From Sipunculus nudus (Eukaryota; Annelida; Sipuncula; Golfingiida; Sipunculidae): DNA of 64,000 nt. Shown here piece after piece: positions 24,502 to 35,652 of this stretch. The position numbers and the translations under genes were made by a program. Within the stretch, counting starts at the first letter, position 1. Every line of letters starts with the position of its first letter. The DNA is taken from contig CM049308.1 in the NCBI GenBank assembly GCA_026874595.1, positions 42,665,327 through 42,729,326 of the forward strand, read 5' to 3'. The notes below the pieces were generated by a model. That model was not told where the DNA came from. It saw only the letters and a program-made list of their open reading frames with translations, and made no database searches.

Positions 24502-26038
24502 TTTAGCTCAGCTGACTATAAGTCATCTGAGCTATAGTCGTGGTCCTTTGTCCGTCGTCCGGCCGTCCAGCCGTTTACAGGGCACGTTTTAAAACCCTTG
24601 GACCTGTGAATCCAAAATTCTGCATACCAATAGATGTCCCCAAAATCTCCTACCATACCGAAAATTGGGTCATTAGGACTTCGTTTCTTCGAGATATTAA
24701 GGAAAAACCTCCGTTTTCCGTAAAAAAAGCCATTGTTACACTTCAAAGCTGCCTAATATCAAAACCACTGATCTGTTTTTGATCATATTTAGTATTCATA
24801 TTTTTCCATACATTTTCTGTGCACATACCAAATATTGGGTTAGTATTGGGTATTATTTTGAAGTTATGGGCCCAAATATAATGCAGTTTCTTAAAAATCA
24901 GGAAATATATTTGCTCCCTTAACATGAGAATTGCTGGCGCTGGAGACTTTTTTTCAGGAATATAACTTTATTTAATCAAGATTCAATTGTTTACGGGAAA
25001 ATTAGATCTGAATTTTGCAATTTTTTCAAGTTATTAGCATAAATAAAAAATCAATACCTTAAATTTTGTCCAACTTTGGCAATGGCACGTTTTTTCCCTG
25101 TAAGCACTGTTGATTTAATTTTCACAGCATATATACATAAGGATTTAATCTTTAAAAATCTGAAATTTCAAAGGAATTGTTTGAAAAGAGTAGCTTTTAT
25201 TCAAGTTTTCATACACCATGTCAAATGTTGTTTACATCTGGCCCACCTAGTAATACAGTCTTCACATGCATTATGTAACCCACCCCAGGCAGCTTGCCTT
25301 GGCTTAGCTTGGCCACTACTAGCAGGCTTCCCCTCTGCCCTGCACTCCCCCCCCCCCCCAGCTGGTGCCTAAACTAGATGAATGTTATAATTTTCTGTAT
25401 TTTATTTTATTTTTGGCTATTCTACATTTTAGATTTTGTATTGTACCACCAGGGTTACAATGATTAAAGTGCACATTTAATTGTGTCCACAAAGTGACGT
25501 ATTGCTATGAAAGTGTGGATGTTCATCAGAGTGCTCATTAAAGATTTTAATTTGTTTGACTTATAACTCATGGTTGTATCAGTTTTTACATGATACTGGC
25601 TAAATAATCAAAATTTATATTGCTGATCCTTTATTTCAGTTCATAAAATTAAACATTCCCAACTCAGTTTGCTCCTGGTATAATATATTGGGTGTTTTGA
25701 TCCTTGGATTAATTTTAACACATGTATTAGTTTCATAGTTGAGAATATTTTCTTTTTTCCCGATACCATTTAAAAAAATATAAATATTTAAATTTTTCCT
25801 ATTAGTGCTGTGGATTTAATTTTCACAGCATGTACACATTAGCATTTCATCTGTTAAAATCTGAAATTTGAAACTAATTTATCAAAAACTGTAGATTTTA
25901 TTCAAGTTTCCAGGTACCAAGTCTTCATTGTTTACATCAGGTCAGTATAAATGCATTGTACTGGGCAGTTACATAACACCTTCAGGTCTGACCTACTGCC
26001 ACTGTGAGTGTCTGGGTCAGGCAGTTATTACCAGAGAG

Positions 26039-26039
<1 letters not shown>

Positions 26040-26088
<49 letters not shown>
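26040..26088. repeat. (CT)n microsatellite
   Basis: About 24 uninterrupted CT dinucleotides. They produce a spurious Leu-Ser frame at 25928-26179. Confidence 0.95.
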
Positions 26089-26092
<4 letters not shown>

Positions 26093-26400
26093 TTATTGCC
26101 TCCCTTCCTCCCTCCATCCCATTCTGTTGACAGGTACTATAAACTTGATACATTAGCTATAAATGTTCATGCAATTTAGAAATGTGAATCAACTGAATTA
26201 TTCACAATCACATGTATGTTATACTGTAAATTTATAGTTATATTCGTAAACCTGGATAAAAATTATGTAATGAAAAAAAAGGAATAAATGCAAATGTTAA
26301 TTTTTTATTGGCTCAGTAGAATGGGGAAAAAATGATTTGCTTTGTTTCTCCATCTTTCTGCCTGTTTTAAATATTTAATGTTCATGAATAAACTTTTTAT

Positions 26401-27736
26401 GCCCCCTCCACAAAGTGGCCGGGGCATATAGTTTTACCCATGTCCCTTCCGTCATTCCGAAATCAAACAGTTGTACGGACTTTTTTTCGCAATGCCTGCA
26501 GATATTGGCCTGATTTTTGGTGTGTAGGCAGATAATGACCAGTTACAGATCGAGTTCGCGTTTCGTCCCGGTTGACCTACTTTTGACCGTTTTACGGCTC
26601 CTAAACTTAGAAAATGTCATGAAAAATAGAAATATTCATGACAGATACACATGTACGGACTTTTTTTTTTTGCAATGCCTGCAGATATTGGCCTGATTTT
26701 TGGTGTGTAGGCAGATAATGACCAGTTACAGATCGAGTTCGCGTTTCGTCCCGGTTGACCTACTTTTGACCGTTTTACGGCTCCTAAACTTAGAAAATTT
26801 CATGAAAAATAGAAATATTCATGACAGACACACATGTACGGATTTTTTTCGCATTGCCTGCAGATATTGGCCTGATTTTTGGTGTGTGGGCAGATAATGA
26901 CCAGTTACAGATCGAGTTCGCGTTTCGTCCCAGTTTACATACTTTTGACCGTTTTACGGCTCCTGAACATAGAAAATTTCATGAAAAATATGAAATTTCA
27001 TGACAAATACACTTGTACAGATTTTACTTCGCATTACCTGCAGATATTGGCCTGATTTTTGGTGTGTGGGCAGATAATGCCTAGTTACAGATCAAGTTCA
27101 CGTTTTGTCCCAGTTGACCTACTTTTGACCGTTTGACGGTGCTCTAACATGGAAAATTTCATAAAAAAGTGCACATGTATGGACTTTTTTCGCAGTGCCT
27201 GCAGATACGGGCCTGATTTTTGGTGTGTAGGCAGATAATGACCAGTTACAGATCGAGTTCGCGTTTTGTCCCAGTTGACCTACTTTTGACCATTTGACTG
27301 CTCCTGAACATAGAAAGTTTCATGAAAAATAGAAATTTTCATAACAAATGCATATGTACTGACTTTTTTTCCTCAATGCCTGCAGATACCACCCTGATTT
27401 TTTATGTGTGCGCAGATTATGAAAGTTACAGATCGAGTTCGCGTTTCGTCCCGGTTGACCTACTTTTAATTGTTTTACGGCTCCTAAACATAGAAAATTT
27501 CATGAAAGACAGAAATTTTTATGGAAAATGCACATGTATGGACTTTTTTTCACAATGCCTGCATATACTGGCCTGATTTTTGGTGTGTTGCTTGATAATG
27601 ACCCGTTACAGATCGAGTTTGCATTTTGCCCTTGTTGACCTACTTTTGACCATACGACACCTCCTGAACTCAAAATTTTACAAATGTTTCTAATTTGCCC
27701 AAGGCGGGGGCATTCGTGTCGTTCCGACACATCTAG
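26401..27736 (+). mobile_element. Helitron-like element with a 178-bp tandem array
   Basis: The left end has the GC hairpin GCCCCCTCCACAAAGTGGCC with GGGGC. The body is about seven units of roughly 178 bp, anchored at TGTACGGACTTTTTT and CAGATCGAGTTCGCGTTT (about 26473, 26652, 26833, 27012, 27176, 27355 and 27533), with the first three nearly identical. The right end has the hairpin GTGTCGTTCCGACAC followed two bases later by CTAG, the arrangement expected at a Helitron 3' end. TTTTTAT lies on both sides (26394-26400 and 27737-27743). The frames at 26700-26897, 26821-27003, 27322-27576 and 27500-27730 are array by-products. Confidence 0.7.
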
Positions 27737-27945
27737 TTTTTATAAGCACTGTTGAATTAAATTTCATATCCTGTATGTATATGCAAGGGAGTTGTAACTC
27801 TCACCATCCCCTTCTTCATCCCACTGAGGCTTTGCTCCTTGGCTCTGTGAACAATAGTTCTATGGCCCTAGCATAAAATTTAATAATTAAAAAAAATATC
27901 TACAGAGAGACAGAGGCGTTGTAACTCTGATCATAACACAACACC

Positions 27946-27973
27946 ACCACCCCCCCCCCCCCCCCCCCCCCCT
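27946..27973. repeat. Poly-C tract
   Basis: A long C homopolymer broken by few other bases, within the 4.3-kb element. Similar C runs occur near 1680, 12740, 25350, 39180 and 53690. Confidence 0.9.
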
Positions 27974-28837
27974 CCCCATCAAGTCATTACACCTGTGGTG
28001 TGGGGACGTTATGGCAACTGTATACATATCATAAAATTGATAAAAAAGGTTTACCAATTAAATTGGATCTCATCAGACAAATGTGTAAACTGTTGAACTG
28101 TCAACAGCTTATCAAAAATGTAACCAATGTGAGGGCATGGTCAGATCTCGAATATTATTTGCAATATTTTCTTCAATCATATAAACCAACCATGGCCCAA
28201 GTTACCTCTTCCTCTCAAACTTTATCTACATTTCATCATATTTTTAATATTTTAACCTTCTAGGTGGTTCAGTACTGTTGACCATTTGTCCATAGGTACC
28301 TATGTACATGCCAGAAATTATGTCAATATTGTGTAATATGTAGACGTGAGGGTCATCAAAATAATGTACCTTGTCAAGACCGATCGAGTCAAGATATCAT
28401 GCCATACAGTCACAAATTCATAAATCCCCTCATCAGCATAGTTAATCATAACCTTGTATCTGTCCAATTGAAATGTTGCAGTCAAATTGAAATCTTGCAG
28501 TTTTCAATACACTATAGATCCTTCAACAAATAGCCTTATTATCATTATACCACTGCTTAGTATACTGTCATTGCATTCATATTTGCTCAAATAAATTGTT
28601 TTTTTCGACCCCTCCCAAATAAATAAAAAATAAACCACTATATTTTACTCCATATTAATCCATCAGTCAGATTATTTCATATATCATTTACTCACATATT
28701 ACATTATATTCCTTTATAAAATCCCAACATGACCATGATATTCATAAGCTTTTTCTACTCAATATAGTATAACAATGGTGATACATTTATAGTCCAATCA
28801 TGATCAGCTGAGCGCCGGGACCCATGGGTCCCTTGTT

Positions 28838-29150
28838 ATTTCCGAGCGATAACTTTCCTAAATATTATCCGATTTCATTCAAATTTTGGTCAGTGATTGC
28901 TCTTATGTTTACCTTGGTTGGGATTGGTTTTGGAATGTTTGGCTTATGTCCGTCTGTGTGTCTGTCACTTTGTCTGTCCGCCTGTCAGGTTTTCGTTTCC
29001 CTGCGATAACTTTCCTGAATATTATTCGATGTCATTCAAATGTTGGTCAGTGATTACTCTCATGATTACCATGGTTGGGATTTGTTTTAAAGTGTCTAGC
29101 TTATGGCCGTCTGTTTGTCTGTCTGTCATTCTGCCTGTTCGTCCGTTAAC
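28838..29150 (+). repeat. Array element, right part (150-bp units resume)
   Basis: Two more units with GATAACTTTCCTAAATATT / GATAACTTTCCTGAATATT and GTCTGTC tails, continuing the series broken at 24501. Ends near GTCCGTTAACAAGCATG. Confidence 0.85.
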
Positions 29151-29379
29151 AAGCATGAAAAAACAACAAGAGCGGTTGACATTAATTCCACATATTTGCT
29201 TGATTTAATAGGTATGCTAAGGTAATGGATGGTAAATGAAAATGAATTATAATGTCATGAATACGTAAACTGTTAGATTGAGTATGGGGTTTAATATGAA
29301 TTTAGAATGACTTTGATTTAACTGGTATAGTTTTGCCAGGGATGCTTCATTAAAAATGTGAATAAATGGTAAACTCTTC

Positions 29380-30075
29380 TTTTAATGATATGGTAAAAAA
29401 CATTTGAAAATAGTCCGTAAACTGTACCTTTAATGACATGGTAAAAAAAAATTGAAATTAGTCCGTAAACTGTTCTTAATGACATTGTAAAAAAAACATT
29501 TGAAAATAGTCCGTAAACTGTAGGCCTACATTTAATGAAATAGTGAAAAAGACATTTGAAAATAGTCCGTAAACTGTACTTTCAATGACATTGAAAAAAA
29601 ACATTTAAAATTAGTCCGTAAACTGTACTTTTAATGACATGGTAAAAAAACATTTGAAATTTAAATTATTCCGTAAACTGTACTTTTAATGACATTGTAA
29701 AAAAACATTTGAAATTAGTCCGTAAACTGTACTTTTAATGACATTGTAAAAAACATTTGAAATTAGTCCGTAAACTGTACTTTTAATGACATTGTAAAAA
29801 ACATTTGAAATTAGTCCGTAAACTGTACTTTTAATGACATTGTAAAAAAAAACATTTGAAATTATTCCGTAAACTGTACTTTTAATGACATTGTAAAATG
29901 AACATTTGAAATTATTCCGTAAACTGTACTTTTAATGACATTGTAAAAAAACATTTGAAATTATTCCGTAAACTGTACTTTTAATGACATTGTAAAAAAA
30001 ATTTGTAATTATTCCGTAAACTGTACTTTTAACGACATTGTAGTCCGTAAACTGTACTTTTAATGACATGGTATA
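29380..30075. repeat. Minisatellite, about 14 units of 48-52 bp
   Basis: Units are built on TCCGTAAACTGTACTTTTAA followed by TGACATTGTAAAAAA and CATTTGAAATTA. Central units (29700-29990) are almost identical and outer ones diverge, as expected for a homogenising array. Not coding. Confidence 0.95.
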
Positions 30076-30340
30076 AACATCATTATGGTTTTATGACACA
30101 TTGAGAATATTTCATTGCCCGACTTTTAGATAATATATTTGGAAACGAGGTAGTACTATCAAATCAATTTATTGTGAGATATGGCCGTATACAAAACCTG
30201 ATCATTGCTTAGGTACTCTGGATATTGAGTGTGGTAAGATTCAGTACAGTCCAGATTATTGCAAAATTTAAAAATATATATATTTTATACATAATATTTG
30301 TTATGAAAATGGCCAGTTACACATTTACATGCACTTGTTT

Positions 30341-30797
30341 TCATGCTATCGCATTCATCAGACGTGATCTCACTTGAGATATGCAGAAAGAAGTCGTCCT
30401 GTGATGTGCTTGTTGAAGAGTTCTGTTCTTAGGCAGCATTGAAAACATCTTGAAGAGATTTGAACTTGAATACATTAATTCAGATTTGCTACGAGCATAT
30501 GGAGTATGAAACACAATTTCAACGGATGTAGTGTGATCTCAAGTTTTGCTGAATTGTTATACTAGTATAACATGAATGATGCCATTTAATATCCAATTTA
30601 TGAAGTGTGTCCAAGTCCGAATGTAGTCGATCATAGACATCATCATCTCTTTGCCTCACAGCATTGACAAAGGCTTCTTTAGAGGTGCTCCTTGCTGACT
30701 TAAGTGCTTCATTTGTGTCTTTTTGACAGATAATACACTTGTTCAAATTGGTTCTCTTCTGTCTCCGTGGTGGTGTAGCAGAGCCACTCTGGTTTCT
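30341..30797 (-). pseudogene. Zinc-binding CxxC...HxxC gene fragment, frameshifted
   Basis: Reading on the minus strand from 30797: SGSATPPRRQKR, then NKCIICQKDTNEALK, a helical RQRDDDVYDRLHSD stretch, and KWHHSCYTSITI. The CIICQ Cys pair followed some 50-60 residues later by WHHSCY is a pattern I recall from many uncharacterised invertebrate proteins linked to mobile elements, presumably a zinc site. The frame ends at 30519. In the next frame the sequence stays open through PYARSKSELMYSSSNLF to a stop at 30341-30343, consistent with a single-base indel near 30540. Upstream, the frame is closed at 30798-30800, with a possible weak acceptor just inside. Alternatives are a real exon of a short gene or a domesticated fragment. 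Confidence 0.5.
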
Positions 30798-31684
30798 TCA
30801 TCAAGAGCAGTCTCCTTTGTAATCTGAAACTAAATATGGCAAATAGACATAATTTAGAAAATAATAGAATGTAAGTTCAAGAATGAAGACGTGTGTTACT
30901 GCGTCGAAATTAAATGAATTTGCTTGCTGTGCTGAAAGCCTGTTAAAACTTTTCCGAATTATTATGAAAATATCAACATGCAGGGTATTTAGGTTTAAAA
31001 ATGTCTGAATATATTACATCAATTTGATGATTTAATGTACAGTGTGTGTCATAGCTTCTAACAAATTAAATCATCATGACCACAATGTTTTCACTACCTG
31101 GAAGATTTATAGCAAATCTTGAAGGTTGGAAATCATCAACTGCAGATGTGAAACCCAATGGTCTATATCTTCATTAAACAGTCATCTTTTGTAGTAAAGA
31201 TGCGTTGTGTCAACTAATAAGTTAAGAGTAAGATATCATTAACAGTAGGTAAACATCATTGTTTAGATGAGCAGAAACAAAATACTTGTTTATCTTGAAG
31301 ATGAAATAATTTAAAAGACCAAATTGAATGACAAGTTGTGTTATGTAAGCCTGTATAGTTAAACTTTACTAACTGACCAGATCAAAGGAAACCCCTCAGA
31401 TGTTTGACAAAAGCACCAGTTCCCCCCATCTTCACTAACTTTCACACAGTCTTAGCAAGTGCTCTAGGTTCAAAGCAGGTTCTCACCTCCTTGTTGAGTC
31501 AATGTAGGCCTATATACCTGATAACAAATTGAGAGTGAGTGAACACATCATCAAGAGAACAATAATTAAGTATTTCAAGCCTTTTCAAAACATTTGCTTC
31601 CTGTAATATAACTTAAATTTTCTTACTATATCTGACATATTAATGTTTATTTTCACAGTACATGATGTATGGTATCGCCTGCCG
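30798..31684. other. AT-rich spacer
   Basis: No exon, repeat or RNA gene was recognised on either strand. Confidence 0.5.
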
Positions 31685-31883
31685 CAGTGGCGGATCCAGA
31701 AATGGATGGGGGGGGGGGGGTCCTCCCAGCCCTCTTTTGGAGCCAATACCTTTATCTAAGGTTTCAAACCAAATTTTGCGACCCTGACCCCCTGCTTCCC
31801 GGGCAAGAGGACCTTTTAAAGCTTTTTCTTTCTGTCTTCCTGGGCTTGATTCCCCCCTTTCCAAATTCCTGGATCCGCCCCTG
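31685..31883. mobile_element. About 200-bp MITE with CAGTGGCGGATCCAG termini
   Basis: The left end CAGTGGCGGATCCAGAAA and right end CCTGGATCCGCCCCTG are inverted complements with one mismatch in the first 15 bases. A G homopolymer lies near the left end. No clear target duplication. The overlapping frames on both strands come from this GC-rich element. Confidence 0.75.
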
Positions 31884-33268
31884 AGTAGGGTCATATTTGT
31901 ACTCAAAATTGAATTGATAAATGGAATATTAGCAGGGCCTATAATAAAAAAAAATCAATAATAGAAAATAAGAAAGCTCGGAAATTAATCTGGAGAGTCA
32001 TGTATCCGCCTGCTATATGTTACATGGATACATGTTAGTGTATATATAAATTTCATAGAATCATATTAGGAAAAGCAATGCAAGGTACTGTAACATTAGT
32101 ATAGTATATAATGTTTGATGTACTGAAAGCTTGCGGTTTCACAAAAATAAATAAGAAAACAAATGGCATTAAACTACAACAAGAACAGGAATAAGAACAA
32201 CTGTAAACCAACAGTAGTAACAAATAATAAAAATGTCAAAATTTAGTAATTTTGTGACCTTTGACCCCAAGGTCACATCAAGGCATTGGTAGAAAACAAT
32301 TAAGTATACATCATTTATCACAGAAATGTGTTGGCTATAAATTGATACCATACTAATGAATTTAATGAATAATGGTTAAGAATATCCTTAATTAGCTACC
32401 CCTACCCCTTAATTTTTACCAATATACCGGTCGCGGTACTGCCAATTATATAACATGCTGTAGCAAAAAAGTGATTTCACAAATCAACTCTACTACCTAC
32501 CTGGTGATGTTCCAGGGGTCCATACTAACTCCCTATGGCATCAAACCTTGGATGTAGTGTGGGTTGTACAACCACTTTTTTACAGGTCCTTGTTCTTAGC
32601 CTAATTTAACAGACGCAAATGTTCATGATAAAGGTTTGAATACTTTCGATAGTGCCGATACTGTAGATTGAATCGTCGCCATTTTTTTTTTTTTTTTTTT
32701 TATTTCGGATTCCCGGCTTGATCATAATATAAAAAAATGTGTCACATACATCGACTTTTTGTATCTGACGGGTCATACCCTGATATATAACAGCACTTGT
32801 ATGTAACTTGAGATCATACTCATATTTGCATTATTATTCTCACGGACATTAAGATTGATTTCTCATTTTTTTTTTCTCAATTGTTGTCACTTTCTTTCTT
32901 TTTGAAAATCATCTTCCTGGTCAGCTGCACAAAATACTTGTTACATAACTTACCAGCTTATATACGAGAAAAATAAACAAATGCAATTTCACGACAGGCA
33001 CGAAGCCTAGTGTTGAACATATTTGATTTTTCTTCAATTAATGCCTGAGCGAACAATGTTAATTGATCTGTATCGTTTCTGCGCCTCCACATGAAACGCC
33101 GGATCAATTCTTATTAAAAGAACAAAGAGCACCGCAAACGTGCATAAAACGCCCGTCTTATGACCTCTGGCCACATTATATATGCGTGAAATATGCTGAG
33201 GAATTTAACTGAGGTGAGAAAATCTGTTGGTAAATATGTATAAAGAGTTTCATGAAAATCCATAGGAT
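31884..33268. other. Gene-free stretch with poly-T and one DR1-like motif
   Basis: Contains TGACCTTTGACCC at 32255-32267 and a T homopolymer near 32682-32702. No exon was recognised. Confidence 0.5.
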
Positions 33269-33990
33269 TTTTAGCTGAGCTGACTAAAAATCATCTGAGC
33301 TATAGTCGTGGTCCATTGTCCGTCCGTCTAGCTGTCCGTCCGTCCGGTAGACTGGCACGTTTTGAAACTGTTAGAGCGACCAATCCAAAATCTGGCATTC
33401 TGTTAGATGTCCTCAAGATCTACTACCGAACAAAATCTGGGTCACTGCGACTTCGTTCCTTTCAGAAATTAAGGAAAACCTCAACTTTCCATTAAAAACC
33501 TATTATCACATTTCAGGACTGCTAAATATGAAAACCACTCATTTGTTTTTCTTCATGTTTACTATAGTCCTTATGTTCATGCCAGATATTAGGTCAGTAT
33601 TCCGTAATTTGAAAAGTTATGCGCCCAAACATAATGCACTTTGTAAAAAAATTAAGAAAGTCATTTACTCGCTTAACATGATAATTGTTGAAACTAGAGA
33701 CTTTTTTACATGGATATAACTATTTATTCAAAACTTAATTGTTTATCCACAATTAGATCTGAATTTTGATTTTTTAAGTCATTAGCATTAATATAAACTC
33801 AGTACCTTAAACTTTGCCAAACTTTGACTATTTTTTTACGTTTTTGTTTTTTTTTTTTTTTTTCTGCCAGTACATTTGATTTAAAAGCAGGTACACATAA
33901 GGATTTAATAAGTTAAATTCTGAACTTTGAAAATAAAACCTCAAAAGTTTGGCTAATTATTGAAGTTTTTTAAAGAGGTTCTGTTGTATT
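33269..33990 (+). repeat. AGCTCAGCTGA-family repeat, copy 5
   Basis: Starts TTTTTAGCTGAGCTGAC, followed by GTCCGTCCGTC, TGGCACGTTTTGAAACTG, ATGCCAGATATTAGGTCAG and the AT-rich tail. The frame at 33528-33719 is internal to it. Confidence 0.85.
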
Positions 33991-34644
33991 AATTAGCATT
34001 GTCAAGCTCCAGGCCGCCAACTTCTCGTCATTACAGCCCTGCCTGGATAACCTTATTAGTGATGCAACACTGGTCGAGCATCCCTGCTGTCACAGGATTA
34101 CAGTTATTCTCATGTCACCCCCCACCCCACACAAACACGCATACATCTTTTAGGAATACCTTAAATTTGCTTTCACGAAAACCATTCAAACGAACGCGAA
34201 CTATAGTTTCTTTTAATAGACAACAATTTTGGTCACATTTTATGGGTAGAGGTTTTGTATGTTCATGGTAATGGTACTGTTATTACGTTCTACAGCTCCT
34301 AAGTATTTCCTGTTACTTGTTTGTCTGTGACATCGACCGTGATAGGTGTAATATTTTTTTCTAAGCCCCCGGATGTCCTACCTCTATTCCTCACTAGCAA
34401 ATGTCCCCATGGTAACCCTCTCCTCCCGCACTCTTCAACATCTTCCTGGTGATCTTTTCAAGACAAGATTAGAACTTCCAAGTGACACGTTCGTGTAAGA
34501 ATAAAAAAAAAATAGGAATCTATTTAACAGTAGTTGTCACTTTTCTAGTTGAGCGTAACTCGCCCATATGCACCCTCATGCCTATTGACAAACTGGTATT
34601 TCTATGGTAACTAGCATTTTATGATTTTTCCTTGCGGATAGCAG
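33991..34644. other. Region downstream of the isthmin-like stop codon
   Basis: Lies 3' of the isthmin-like gene on the minus strand and should include its 3' UTR. No unambiguous AATAAA signal was seen close to the stop. The plus-strand frame at 33999-34271 has no support. Confidence 0.4.
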
Positions 34645-34744
34645 TCAGTACTGCTTGGCTGTGATTATCTGCCTCTGGTATTCCTGGTCCGGGGGGTTAT
34701 CCTGACATTTTCTCTTGTTGTTGGGTGGTCGTGCTCTGTTATAT
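34645..34744 (-). CDS. ism: Isthmin-like gene, last coding exon (AMOP end and C-terminal tail)
   Basis: After the acceptor TCTTTTTCAG the exon supplies one base that completes an Arg codon left by the previous exon (AG|A), then encodes YNRARPPNNKRKC, a DNPPDQEYQ stretch and a tail ending AKQY before TGA (34647-34645). Joined to the upstream exon this gives GDWTRYNRARPPNN, which closes the AMOP domain as in isthmins, whose vertebrate members end a short distance later in a similar charged, Tyr-terminated tail. The reading phase (2) agrees across the 4.56-kb intron 39304-34745. That intron also holds a 2-kb inverted repeat copy and two weak plus-strand candidate exons. No donor is needed, because the frame ends here. 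Confidence 0.9.
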
Positions 34745-34968
34745 CTGAAAAAGATGTCACTCTCATAATATAAACAAATCAAAATCAAATGTAAAAACAA
34801 TATACGAGGGGAACAACAAAAAAATCGATAACACGCTTATTTTATATTCTCGTGTACTTCATAATGCATGCATCAGCGTAAAGCTGTAGAGCGCCATATG
34901 CTTGTAAGATCGGGAATAATGCTGAGACAATATTTTGTTTAACGTAAGGATTTGCTTTTACGATATAG

Positions 34969-35063
34969 CAACAGAGGGGAAACTTGATAATGAATGGGAT
35001 CACAAATATATTGCACATAAATATCCGAAATGTACGAACACTGCATGGATTCTACCCAATAAA
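34969..35063 (+). CDS. Candidate internal exon, unidentified, inside the isthmin intron
   Basis: Flanked by an acceptor (TTTTACGATATAG) and a textbook donor (AAA|GTAAGT). The open frame reads GKLDNEWDHKYIAHKYPKC then TNTAWILPNK, and stays open to 35138 beyond the donor. It looks compositionally like protein (Trp, Cys, charged residues) but I do not recognise the family. It is antisense to, and within an intron of, the isthmin-like gene. The donor phase is 0, as is the acceptor of the candidate at 38767. It could be a nested gene, a relic, or chance. Confidence 0.3.
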
Positions 35064-35652
35064 GTAAGTCTATGTGCTTACGAATGCCATGTTTCTGTAT
35101 GCATATGGACAAGAAACGATGTTGACCAGCGTCAGTAAAGTATTAATTACAAGGAATTAAGTAAAGTCGGGTCCGTTTAACCGAATACCGTATTGTAGAG
35201 TCTTAGTAATTAACGAAAAGTCACTGAAAAGTACTAAAATGTTGCTCCATTCATGATCGTTTGGGATTATTTCATACTTTTATTCCATATATTTTTATCC
35301 AGGTAACTTTTCGGTACTGTCCATTAACTTTTAGGTAATTTTAAAATTTCTGTCTTCTTTTTATATATTACGGATCATGAGTGGAGCAATATTTTAGGAC
35401 ATATAGGTAACTTTTCAACGATTTTGGGTACCTTTTTGTATCTGTTTGGTAATTTTAGATTGTTTGTCTTCTATATATTTTCAGGATTATGAGCGATGAA
35501 ACATCAATGATGTGACAGTTGACTGGAGTGGTAATGATAAACCAGATTAGAACTATAATTTTTTTAATGTGCATCATCCGCTTTTATGATCATCATACTG
35601 TACCAGTACTATCACTATGAATTATAAACAATTAACAATAAAATAAAGAATT

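Larger units (their letters stand above)
24502..28837 (+). mobile_element. Full-length AGCTCAGCTGA element (4.3 kb) inserted in a tandem array
   Basis: The left end TTTTAGCTCAGCTGAC interrupts a GTCTGTCAGGTTTT unit, and the right end CAGCTGAGCG..GGACCCATGGGTCC plus CTTGTT is followed at once by TTTCCGAGCGATAACTTTCC, the next array unit. AGCTCAGCTGA and TCAGCTGAGC act as short inverted termini. The interior holds the family body (copy 4, to about 25380), a CT microsatellite, a nested Helitron-like element and poly-C. No transposase or reverse transcriptase frame was found. No clean target duplication could be read because both junctions are T-rich. Confidence 0.75.

Noticed and set aside
26700-27730. 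Four open frames sharing FVPVDLLL-type sequence
   Set aside because: They are translations of the 178-bp tandem units of the Helitron-like element.
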